Source: Nitrososphaerota archaeon
GTDB taxonomy: Archaea; Thermoproteota; Nitrososphaeria; Nitrososphaerales; Nitrosopumilaceae
Direction: 5' to 3'
Assembly (NCBI GenBank): GCA_028820595.1
Contig: JAPPIP010000084.1
Coordinates: 1-33,036, forward strand
DNA: 33,036 nt
Shown: positions 15,436-22,302 of the stretch, one piece after another
Layout of the letters: each line of letters begins with the position of its first letter
Numbering within the stretch: position 1 is the stretch's first letter
Notes under the pieces: model-generated
The model's database searches: none
Told to the model about the DNA's origin: nothing
Seen by the model: the letters and a program-made list of their open reading frames with translations, nothing else
Translations under genes and position numbers: made by a program

Positions 15436-16737
15436 ATGGCGCGGATATTCGTAGAGGCGTACGGGTGCTCTGCAAGCTTCGCGGACTCTGAGATGATATC
15501 TGGAATCATACGCAACGGCGGGCACACCCTGGCCGAGGACCCGTCACAGTCTGACCTGAACCTCATAGTGACGTGCTCTGTAAAGGACGCCACCGCAAAG
15601 AGGATGCTCCACCGCATCAAGTCGCTTGGCGCTGCAGACGAGCCGCTGATAGTGGCAGGCTGCCTGCCAAAGGCCGAGCCGCGCACCGTGCAGAGGGCTG
15701 CAGGGGAGGCAAGCATGATGGGCCCCGGCGCCATAGGCCAGACGCTCCGCATAGTGCAGTCCGCGCTTGACGGGATCAAGACTGTCGACATGGCCGACAG
15801 GCAGGAGCCAAAGGTGGGTCTGCCAAAGGTCAGGCTCAACCCCGCCGTCGGCATAATAGAGATCGCAAGCGGGTGCATGAGCGAGTGCACGTTCTGCCAG
15901 ACAAAGCTTGCAAAGGGCGGGCTGACAAGCTACAGGCCGGGGCAGATAGTAAGGCAGGCCAGGAGCGAGGTCGCCGACGGCTGCAAGGAGATCTGGCTGA
16001 CGTCCACCGACAACGGATGCTACGGGCTTGACATTGGGACCGACCTGCCCGAGCTTGTCGATGCCGTATCGGGCGCCATACCGGACGGCTGCATGATAAG
16101 GGTCGGGATGATGAACCCAATGTACATGCCCCGAATCAGGGGCAGGCTGCTGGAGTCGCTCAAGTCAGACAAGGTCTTCAAGTTCCTGCACGTGCCGGTG
16201 CAGAGTGGGAGCGACCGCGTGCTTCACGAGATGGCGAGGGGGCACACCGCCGACACGTTCCGCAGGGTTGTAGACGAGGCCCGCCGCATATTTCCGGACA
16301 TTACGATATCGACTGACGTTATAGTGGGATTCCCGTCGGAGACCGAGTCGGAGTTTGAGGACACCGCAAGGCTGCTCTGGCAGACCATGCCCGATATCGT
16401 AAACCTCTCCAAGTACAGCGCCCGCCCCGGAACGGACGCGGCCGAGAGGCCCGACCGCGTCGACCCGTCGGAGATAAAGCGGCGCAGCCGCGTCATGACC
16501 GGGCACGTCGCGAGGATCTCCGAGGAGTCGAACCGCAGGTGGATCGGATGGAGGGGGCCCGTGCTGTTCGACGAGCTGACAGAGTCCGGCATCAGGGGCA
16601 GGAACCGCGCATACAAGCCCGTATATCTGGAGGATGGCGCCGGCGGTGGCGGACAGGAGCACCTGCTGGGACAGTGGCGGACGGTACGGATCACCGGCTC
16701 TGGCAGAAACTACCTGTCAGGACTGATCGCAGCCTGA
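15436..16737 (+). CDS. tRNA N6-threonylcarbamoyladenosine (t6A37) methylthiotransferase, MtaB/CDKAL1 type
   Basis: This radical-SAM enzyme adds a methylthio group to t6A at tRNA position 37, next to the anticodon. The 434 residues show the three-part layout. The N-terminal UPF0004 domain has cysteines C11, C47 and C76 for the auxiliary iron-sulfur cluster. The radical SAM domain carries C147-x3-C151-x2-C154 (SGCMSECTFC). The C-terminal TRAM RNA-binding domain spans about 370-434. Phrases such as FLHVPVQSGSDRVLHEM and DVIVGFPSETESEFE are characteristic. The open frame continues upstream to 15241, but that part is low-complexity and without a promoter, so the ATG at 15436 (MARIFVEAYGC) is the start. 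A T-run at about 16803-16811 is a likely terminator. Confidence 0.92.
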   Translation: MARIFVEAYGCSASFADSEMISGIIRNGGHTLAEDPSQSDLNLIVTCSVKDATAKRMLHRIKSLGAADEPLIVAGCLPKAEPRTVQRAAGEASMMGPGAIGQTLRIVQSALDGIKTVDMADRQEPKVGLPKVRLNPAVGIIEIASGCMSECTFCQTKLAKGGLTSYRPGQIVRQARSEVADGCKEIWLTSTDNGCYGLDIGTDLPELVDAVSGAIPDGCMIRVGMMNPMYMPRIRGRLLESLKSDKVFKFLHVPVQSGSDRVLHEMARGHTADTFRRVVDEARRIFPDITISTDVIVGFPSETESEFEDTARLLWQTMPDIVNLSKYSARPGTDAAERPDRVDPSEIKRRSRVMTGHVARISEESNRRWIGWRGPVLFDELTESGIRGRNRAYKPVYLEDGAGGGGQEHLLGQWRTVRITGSGRNYLSGLIAA

Positions 16738-16845
16738 CTGTGGCTGTGCCTGACCTCCGGCATGTCACGACTGTAACCTGTTGCATGCGGCGATCGCTTG
16801 TTAATTTTTTTCGATCAAAAGAACAGCTGGCGTCAAGTACTGCTC

Positions 16846-16854
16846 TTTTTTAAC
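16846..16854 (+). promoter_or_regulatory. TATA box of the FtsZ-like gene
   Basis: The motif tttttaaca is located about 29 nt before the ATG at 16879, giving a leaderless-type start. Confidence 0.5.
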
Positions 16855-16878
16855 AAAGCGTACAGAACCACTTGAGAG

Positions 16879-17901
16879 ATGTCTCTTCAGATGCAGGATC
16901 CCATGCTAGTCGTTGGGATAGGCGGAGCTGGTTCGAAACTGGCAAGAAGGGCATCGGGTATACTGGAATGCGACAGTCTTTTGATAAGCAACGACAAGGG
17001 CGATCTCGAACCGCCGGACGGCGGCGCGCCACAGAGCCGCTGCAGCACCCGTACGGTGGCAGTCGGCACCGGCGCCGTGATAAACCCGACAGTCGGTTTG
17101 GTACGGGCGGCCGCCTATGAGAAGCTCGACGCGATAAGGGATGCCATATCGGGCCACCCGACTGTCATACTGATGGGAAACCTGGCAGGAAAGTCGGGGT
17201 GCGCCATATGCCCGGCCGTATCAGAGGCGTGCGCCGCAGAGGGTGCGAAACTCGTATCGTTTGCAGTCATGCCGTTCGGGCACGAAAAGTCAAGGCTCTT
17301 TCATGCAGGCGTGGCGCTCAGGCGGCTCAGGGAGACGTCGGCGTGCGTTACCGTGGTGGACAATGATTCGATATCAGAGAGCAATCCCGACCTGTCGCCA
17401 AAGGAGTGCTACGACGTGGCAGGGGCGGCAGTCATGTATGCGGTGGACTTTGTAACCCGATCCGAACTTGAGGCGGGGACGGAGAGCCTGCTTGCGGCGG
17501 GCCGGAACCGTGACAGCCTGGAGGAGTCGCTCCGGGACGCGCTCAAGACCGTGTATGGCAGCACGAGTCCGGGCGCCATAAGGCACTCCGTGCTGTATGT
17601 GGCAGGAGGCGAAGACGTGCCTGCGGGGCTGCTGCGTTCTGTTGCGGCCCTTACAGAGGGCGTGCTTGGCGGTGGCGGCAATTCCGTCCCGGATGTGCAG
17701 GCCCCAACTGCCGAGACGGCGTCCGTACAGGCGGCCTCCTCTGACGAGTCAAGAGTAATTATGATGTCCACCGTACAGGGAATGGCAAAGTTTGAAAGGT
17801 ATGATCCGCTTGGGGCCATACCCGCCGACAAGACGCTTGACTGGTCCACCCCCGAATGCAGCATAGACTGCAAGATGCCCGGCCTGTACCAGCTGGAGTG
17901 A
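16879..17901 (+). CDS. Divergent FtsZ/tubulin-superfamily protein
   Basis: This appears to be a highly diverged FtsZ-like protein of the kind known in Thaumarchaeota, where cell division is thought to be run mainly by the Cdv/ESCRT system. In 340 residues the N-terminal Rossmann-like start VVGIGGAGSK (11-20) matches the FtsZ T1 loop. The tubulin signature GGGTGSG is replaced by MGNLAGKSG at 99-107. An FAVMPFGHEKSRLFHAGVAL block (128-147) resembles the FtsZ strand and helix after T4, and DND occurs at 161-163. The T7-like region reads AVDFVTR at 188-194 without the usual NxDxxD. GTP hydrolysis is therefore doubtful. The C-terminal 80 residues are Ala/Ser-rich and then end in a conserved-looking tail. 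Role and polymerisation are unknown. Confidence 0.65.
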   Translation: MSLQMQDPMLVVGIGGAGSKLARRASGILECDSLLISNDKGDLEPPDGGAPQSRCSTRTVAVGTGAVINPTVGLVRAAAYEKLDAIRDAISGHPTVILMGNLAGKSGCAICPAVSEACAAEGAKLVSFAVMPFGHEKSRLFHAGVALRRLRETSACVTVVDNDSISESNPDLSPKECYDVAGAAVMYAVDFVTRSELEAGTESLLAAGRNRDSLEESLRDALKTVYGSTSPGAIRHSVLYVAGGEDVPAGLLRSVAALTEGVLGGGGNSVPDVQAPTAETASVQAASSDESRVIMMSTVQGMAKFERYDPLGAIPADKTLDWSTPECSIDCKMPGLYQLE

Positions 17902-18204
17902 TCTTCTGCAAACGCGGGCATCCGCCGGCTTTGCTCAGGTTTGAAGAATGATGCCATTGGGGCATGCTGTGGTCCTGTCCGGCATGTTCGTGGGTTCTGA
18001 ATGTTCCTGCATCCTTGGGGCACGCGGCGCGTCTGTCTGCAAGCGCGTGGTGGCTGCCGCCGTCTGCAGCGGCAATGTGATTGCGGCCCCTGCCACCGCA
18101 TGGTATGCAGGATGCCGCGTTCATTGCATTTGGCAGGCGGGTGTAGTTGTAGCGGTGCCTATGATGCGTCTGTGGATACCGAAAGATTCCGATGCTGGCA
18201 GAGG
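17902..18204. other. Convergent intergenic region, FtsZ-like gene to L31e
   Basis: About 300 bases between two convergent stop codons. I see no gene, RNA or strong T-tract. The plus-strand open frame that starts here only runs across the antisense of the L31e tail. Confidence 0.4.
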
Positions 18205-19020
18205 CTACTTTGCGGCGTCGGGATCATCCTTGCCTGCAGGCGGCTGGGTCTCGTCGGATGCCGACTGCTCGGAGCCTGTGTCCGGAGCGTCCTGGTTCTC
18301 GCCTGCTTTTGCAACGCCGGAATCCGTATCTTTTTGCGCAGGCGGGGCGCTGCCGGCGTCACCAGAGCCGTCGCCGGGTTCGGCTTTGGCCTCGGTGCCC
18401 GTCGCGTCGTCGAGCTTGCCTGCCTCACCGTCATCATTTGCCGGATCCGCGGCTTTTGCCTGCGGTCCGTCACTTTTACCCTGCTCAGCTGCATCAACCT
18501 TCTCTGCGGCGGTAGCAGCGGGGGCGCTTGGTGGTTGCTCCTCCGCACCGTCCCGGATCTCCTCTCCTGCATCAGGTACTTTGGTATCGGATGCGGAGTC
18601 ACTGTCGCTGCGGCTGTCTCCTGCCACGTCCGTCCCGGGTTCTGGAAGCGGCGGCGCCTCTTTGGCAGGTCCCAGTGCGGCGGATCCTTCGAGGGCCGCC
18701 GTTGTCGCTGCGGCATCCTCCACTGCGGGCGCCCCTGATGCTGCCGGTTCCGGTTCTATAGGCCCGTCATATCTTGAGACTAGGATGTGCCCAATGTCCG
18801 TCCGGTGCATTCGCACCCTTATCCTTCTCGGCGGGCTCCTTGCGCCCCTTGACCACACTTGGCGGGCCAGATCCTCGTCAATCTTTACGTCCTGCGTCTT
18901 CATGTGGCGCCTGGCAAACTCCCGTATCATGTTGAGCGCACGCACTGACCTGTGCTGCGGCTGTGACAGTAATACCTTGCCCAAGTTTATCGTATGGACG
19001 CGCTCGAGTTCTTCGGACAT
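18205..19020 (-). CDS. rpl31e: Ribosomal protein L31e with long acidic C-terminal extension
   Basis: This is a large-subunit ribosomal protein located near the peptide exit tunnel. Residues 1-85 are a normal L31e: LERVHTINLGKVLLS, RALNMIREFARRHMK, VWSRGARSPPRRIRVRM, GHILVSRYD. The remaining 186 residues are an extension rich in Asp, Glu, Ala, Gly, Pro and Ser, with few hydrophobic residues, predicted disordered and strongly acidic. The family is normally about 85-120 residues. The frame is continuous to TAG and codon use looks like that of coding DNA, so the tail is probably translated. The gene starts 4 bases after the L39e stop and is clearly co-transcribed with it. Confidence 0.9.
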   Translation of the reverse strand: MSEELERVHTINLGKVLLSQPQHRSVRALNMIREFARRHMKTQDVKIDEDLARQVWSRGARSPPRRIRVRMHRTDIGHILVSRYDGPIEPEPAASGAPAVEDAAATTAALEGSAALGPAKEAPPLPEPGTDVAGDSRSDSDSASDTKVPDAGEEIRDGAEEQPPSAPAATAAEKVDAAEQGKSDGPQAKAADPANDDGEAGKLDDATGTEAKAEPGDGSGDAGSAPPAQKDTDSGVAKAGENQDAPDTGSEQSASDETQPPAGKDDPDAAK

Positions 19021-19024
19021 GCGC

Positions 19025-19183
19025 TCATCCCACCTCTACGTCAGTTGAGCGCCACTGTCTGCGCTTTGGATTGGTCCGGACGCCGCGCTTGGTCCTCAGT
19101 ATTACCCACGCCGGCACGGGCGAGGTCTGCTTTGTCTTTTTAATCAGACGGATTTTGCGCGGCGTGGACTTTCGGGCGGCCAT
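19025..19183 (-). CDS. rpl39e: Ribosomal protein L39e
   Basis: This tiny basic protein lines the ribosomal exit tunnel. Translation gives 52 residues starting MAARKSTPRKIRLIKKTKQ and continuing with SPVPAWVILRTKRGVRTNPK and RRQWRSTDVEVG, the hallmark L39e sequence. It is complete. A TATA box (atttaaaaa on the minus strand, 19207-19215) lies about 28 nt before the ATG, implying a leaderless mRNA. L31e follows after 4 bases, reproducing the common archaeal L39e-L31e order. It is short enough to be missed by length-filtered gene callers. Confidence 0.97.
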   Translation of the reverse strand: MAARKSTPRKIRLIKKTKQTSPVPAWVILRTKRGVRTNPKRRQWRSTDVEVG

Positions 19184-19206
19184 GAGTCAGCAGGCACGCC
19201 GAGCTC

Positions 19207-19215
19207 TTTTTAAAT
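19207..19215 (-). promoter_or_regulatory. TATA box of the L39e-L31e operon
   Basis: The minus-strand motif atttaaaaa is centred about 28 nt upstream of the L39e ATG. Confidence 0.6.
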
Positions 19216-19552
19216 GAATCTAAGACTGATGGCGCTTGGACGCGTGGCGATCGCAGTCACGCCGCAATGCTGGGGGGATACTCATGTTTTTACCAACCAA
19301 ATTTCAAACTCGCGGGTCACGCATCCCCGCCTCCCGACACCGTCCGGCGCGCGCCTCCTCCTGAGGCAGTACGCCGGCACGCCTCTCAGGCCGGACAGAG
19401 GTTATCGCCTGATGGCAGAGCGCACCCGCCCCACAATCCGCCCGCGCCAGCCTGTCTATGTTTCGTCACGTCTGAGACCCGCATGCGGTACGACGCCCTG
19501 CCCTTACTTCTCTGCCCAATCCAAATATTGGACGGCATGTGCGGAATTTGGG
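19216..19552. other. Upstream region of the methyltransferase gene
   Basis: The plus strand is open from 19214 into the methyltransferase frame, but the first 113 codons are low-complexity and Arg/Pro-rich with no recognisable domain. Just before 19553 the AT-rich caaatattgg (about 19522-19531) is well placed as the real promoter. I see nothing else in the stretch. Confidence 0.4.
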
Positions 19553-20083
19553 ATGTGGGAACGGGACACAGAGTTCATCAGGTGCCCGCGCTGCGGCGGA
19601 AGCCTGGAACTTGACATGTTCGTGGAGGGCGATGAGATCCGGGAGGGAGTCCTGTCCTGCATGGCGTGCCGGCTTGAGTTTCCAATCATCGATGGGATAC
19701 CAATAGTTTGGGATGATATCGCAGAATATTTTGCGCGCCGCGCCGCGCTCGGCGGCCGCCTGTACCGCATCGCGCAGTCCCCAAAGATGGGGATGTTTGT
19801 AAAGGAGGCATTGTCGTCTGCCGCGGCATCGGCGAGGACGTCGGCGGCAAAGGGGGCAGCTGCCGCATACGACAGGACCAATCTTGAGAACAGGTGGTCA
19901 CGGATTTATCGTAGAAGCGAGGGTTCTGAATTTTATCACGTCATAAAGGAGAGGCTGGCGCGGCTGCCTTCTGGAAGACGCGTGCTGGAGCACGGTTGCT
20001 CGGTTGGAAGTGTCCAACCACCTCGCGTCGCCAGACTCGGGCCCTGCATACGAGGCGGTTGTAGGAATCGACTCTTCGCATGA
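19553..20083 (+). pseudogene. Trm112-like zinc ribbon + SAM methyltransferase, 5' part of a frameshifted gene
   Basis: From MWERDTEFIRCPRCGG the product has a four-cysteine zinc ribbon (C11, C14, C36, C39) followed by FPIIDGIPIVWDD, a Trm112-type N-terminal module. A helical linker precedes the methyltransferase motif I RRVLEHGCSVG near 19978-20006. Immediately after motif I the frame runs into unrelated residues and stops at 20083. The continuation of the Rossmann fold is found one frame over. The real break is therefore at about 20004-20015, and one extra base relative to an intact gene would explain it. TATA-like caaatattgg is about 26 nt before the ATG at 19553. The substrate of the methyltransferase is unknown. 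Confidence 0.6.
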
Positions 20084-20474
20084 CGCAATCGCGCAGGCAA
20101 AGGGCGCCGGGGCAGACGCCTGCTATGCAGTAGGCGACTCCACATCCTGCATAACTGGCGGGCTTCGGTTTGATCTGGTGGTGGCCCTGAACATGCTTGA
20201 GCTGATCGAGCCGCTTGAACTCATAAGGCATATGTCAAGCCAGACGCTGCCGGGGGCGTACGTTGCAATGGCCGACCCGTATGACTTTGAGCGCGGTCCC
20301 GGTCCGGTGCCAAGGCGGATTGACGAGCACTCCCTGCGTGCAGCCCTGACAGAGCACGGATTCGAGATATCGGCGGACACCGCAGAACCCTCGTACATAC
20401 CGTGGAGGCTCGAGATCAACCCGCGCACGGTTCTAAACTACAAAGTCGATCTGGTGATCGGCGCAAGAACATAA
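20004..20474 (+). pseudogene. SAM-dependent methyltransferase, 3' part of the frameshifted gene
   Basis: This frame carries the rest of the class I methyltransferase fold: SNHLASPDSG, then VVGIDSSHDAIAQAK (motif II, acidic end of strand 2), LRFDLVVALNMLELIEP (motif IV region) and GAYVAMADPYDFERG. It ends NYKVDLVIGART. It has no good start of its own (TTG at 20004 falls inside motif I of the upstream frame). The residues on both sides look well conserved, so either the mutation is recent, there is a sequencing error, or ribosomal frameshifting restores a roughly 306-residue protein. Confidence 0.6.
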
Positions 20475-20481
20475 TGTGTAC

Positions 20482-20502
20482 TATTATTATTATTATTATT
20501 AT
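20482..20502. repeat. TAT trinucleotide microsatellite
   Basis: About seven TAT units lie between the methyltransferase stop and the convergent Nudix gene. On either strand this A/T run may also serve as a weak terminator. Confidence 0.7.
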
Positions 20503-20587
20503 AACGATGATGTGCGACGCATGCGCGTACTGCTGTCAGTTTCCCGACCGGCATGCCGCCTTGCGGGCATTCGGGCGGGCGTGCACG

Positions 20588-21229
20588 TCACGCGCGCGGC
20601 CCCGGTACTGCGAGCTCGTCGTGTATCTGCTTTAGGATTCGCGCGGACGCCCCCCACACTTTTCGCCCGCCCGTCACTGTGTGCTCAAACGTGTACATGT
20701 CGTGCATCGCGCCGTGCTCGGGATCGTCGTCGGACGCGACAGAGTCAAGCAGGGCCCCGAGCGGAATCCTTAGTATCTCGGCAACCTCGGAGTTTGGCTT
20801 TAGTGTGGGTGTGCCGTCCAGTACGGCCAGATACGGCGCGATTACAAACCCCGAGCTGAGCGTGGACACCGGACTGAGTCCCCCCATCACGTGCTTGGAG
20901 TCTATGCTCAGCCCCACCTCCTCGAAGGTCTCTCGCAGTGCCGTATGCAGCAGGCTCTCGTCCACCTCCTCCGCCTTGCCCCCCGGAAACGCAATCTCGC
21001 CGGCGTGCAGGGGGAGGTACGCGGACTTGACGGTCATTACGACTGTCGGCCTTTCCCGCGGACCGTGCACTATGACCATGACGGCGGCGCGCCGGCCCGC
21101 CCCGCCACCTGTGGCAGGGGCATCATAATCGCGAGGGCCGTTCGTGCCGGGGTCGCCCGGACGGGCGGAGCATCCGGACAGGGCCGAGCGCACCATGTCA
21201 AGTGTCAGCGTGTCGTCCAGCAATCCCAT
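20588..21229 (-). CDS. Nudix hydrolase, CoA pyrophosphatase (NudL-like) family
   Basis: This is predicted to cleave coenzyme A or a related nucleoside diphosphate derivative. About 213 residues. The CoA-type N-terminal signature is visible (VVMTVKSAYLPLHAGEIAFPGGK), followed by the Nudix box core in ALRETFEEVGL. The spacing between PGG and RE equals that of NudL-type enzymes. The first 45 residues form a Gly/Pro-rich extension. The ATG at 21229 is chosen; a TATA-like ttttatt lies about 24 nt upstream. The MetF-like gene starts divergently at 21271, so the two promoters overlap within about 40 bases. Confidence 0.87.
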   Translation of the reverse strand: MGLLDDTLTLDMVRSALSGCSARPGDPGTNGPRDYDAPATGGGAGRRAAVMVIVHGPRERPTVVMTVKSAYLPLHAGEIAFPGGKAEEVDESLLHTALRETFEEVGLSIDSKHVMGGLSPVSTLSSGFVIAPYLAVLDGTPTLKPNSEVAEILRIPLGALLDSVASDDDPEHGAMHDMYTFEHTVTGGRKVWGASARILKQIHDELAVPGPRA

Positions 21230-21270
21230 ATTCAAGGATATTAACGGGGAATAAAAGAGTCATACTGAAA

Positions 21271-22011
21271 ATGGGAACCATCAGATACGAGTTCAATCCG
21301 CCAAAGGTGTCGCCCGGCATGGATGAGACTGGCGCAATCGCAAGGAGCATGGAGCGCCTGCTTGCAATAGCGCCAAAGTGCAACTCGATACACGTCACAG
21401 AGAACGTGCTTGGAAACGAGCGCGTCTCGCCCATTGTAATCGGCAGGAACATCAAGCAGGTCCTGCCGGACATGCCCATAACAGTCAGTCTCAGGGTCAG
21501 GGACAAGACCGGATCCGATATTGACGCGTTCGTGTCCCGGTGCATTGACGCCGGATTCGAAGGAATACTGGTTCTGATGGGCGACCCGTCCCGCAACGGT
21601 CGTCCAGACACGGGCCAAAAGTCCAGCGCCGTCGCAAAAAGGCTCGGGGAGTCCGTGGCAAGCTCCAAGATCGACCTGTACATGTCAGTCTCAGACGGGC
21701 TGAGCGCGTCGCAGATGCAACAGAAGATGCTGGCGCGCCCCGTCGGCTTTTTCACGCAGGTGGTGCACAGCGTGCAGCAGGTAAGGAGCATGGCGTCGCG
21801 TCTTGACGGGTTCAGGGTCGTGCCGGTGCTGCTACACCCGTCGCCAAAGAACCAAAAGTCGGCCGAGTTCCTGAACCTGGACCTAGGTTCCTATTCTGAA
21901 AAGTTCGATGAGTTCGTAAGGGGCGTGCACCGCATAACTGGCGATCTGCTGATCACGTCGCCAAACGACTTTGCGGCCGCGTACGAGTTCCTTGGCGGGC
22001 TGGACATTTGA
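21271..22011 (+). CDS. Methylenetetrahydrofolate reductase-like (MetF family) protein
   Basis: This is predicted to form the methyl donor for methionine synthase by reducing methylene-tetrahydropterin. The 246-residue product has the TIM-barrel features of the MetF family: FNPPK near the N-terminus, NSIHVTENVLG, PITVSLRVRDK, GFEGILVLMGDPSRNG (the flavin/folate loop) and GFFTQVVHS. It is shorter than bacterial MetF (about 290). It lies convergent to the split methionine synthase genes, which supports this role. The ATG at 21271 is chosen over an upstream frame start because TATA-like ggatattaac precedes it by about 30 nt. Flavin binding is inferred, not seen. Confidence 0.8.
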   Translation: MGTIRYEFNPPKVSPGMDETGAIARSMERLLAIAPKCNSIHVTENVLGNERVSPIVIGRNIKQVLPDMPITVSLRVRDKTGSDIDAFVSRCIDAGFEGILVLMGDPSRNGRPDTGQKSSAVAKRLGESVASSKIDLYMSVSDGLSASQMQQKMLARPVGFFTQVVHSVQQVRSMASRLDGFRVVPVLLHPSPKNQKSAEFLNLDLGSYSEKFDEFVRGVHRITGDLLITSPNDFAAAYEFLGGLDI

Positions 22012-22302
22012 AGCCCCGCACATGCAGATGGCGACGATGGTTGCGGCGACGATGGTTGCGGCGACGATGGTTGCGGCGACGATGGTTGCGGCGACGATGG
22101 CTATGGCAATGATTGTGGTAATGAACCGTGTAATGCGTAATGCTTGTTTGGAATCTGCGGGCAGCGCCGTGGACACCTGGCATGGCACGGCCGTACCGAA
22201 CCGGCAGGATTGCGCGGGCCGTCCGTGAGACACGACATATCAGACGGCAAGACGGCGACGGCCTGCTGAAAGCGGCACGCGGCATGATGCCACGCGCTAG
22301 CG
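22012..22302. other. Convergent intergenic region with tandem repeat
   Basis: There is no supported gene. The only structure is the 15-bp tandem repeat at 22031-22105, described separately. The remaining bases show no RNA-like fold that I can recognise. Confidence 0.4.
22031..22105. repeat. 15-bp tandem repeat, four perfect units plus one diverged
   Basis: The unit gcgacgatggttgcg is repeated without change at 22031-22045, 22046-22060, 22061-22075 and 22076-22090, and then once in altered form (gcgacgatggctatg). It lies between the MetF-like and MetH convergent stops. A length that is a multiple of three allows open frames through it on both strands, but no start signal or domain supports translation. 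Confidence 0.9.

Noticed and set aside
17948-19048. 366-codon plus-strand open frame
   Set aside because: It is antisense to the L31e gene and its repetitive tail. The Ser/Ala/Pro-rich product mirrors the low-complexity DNA.
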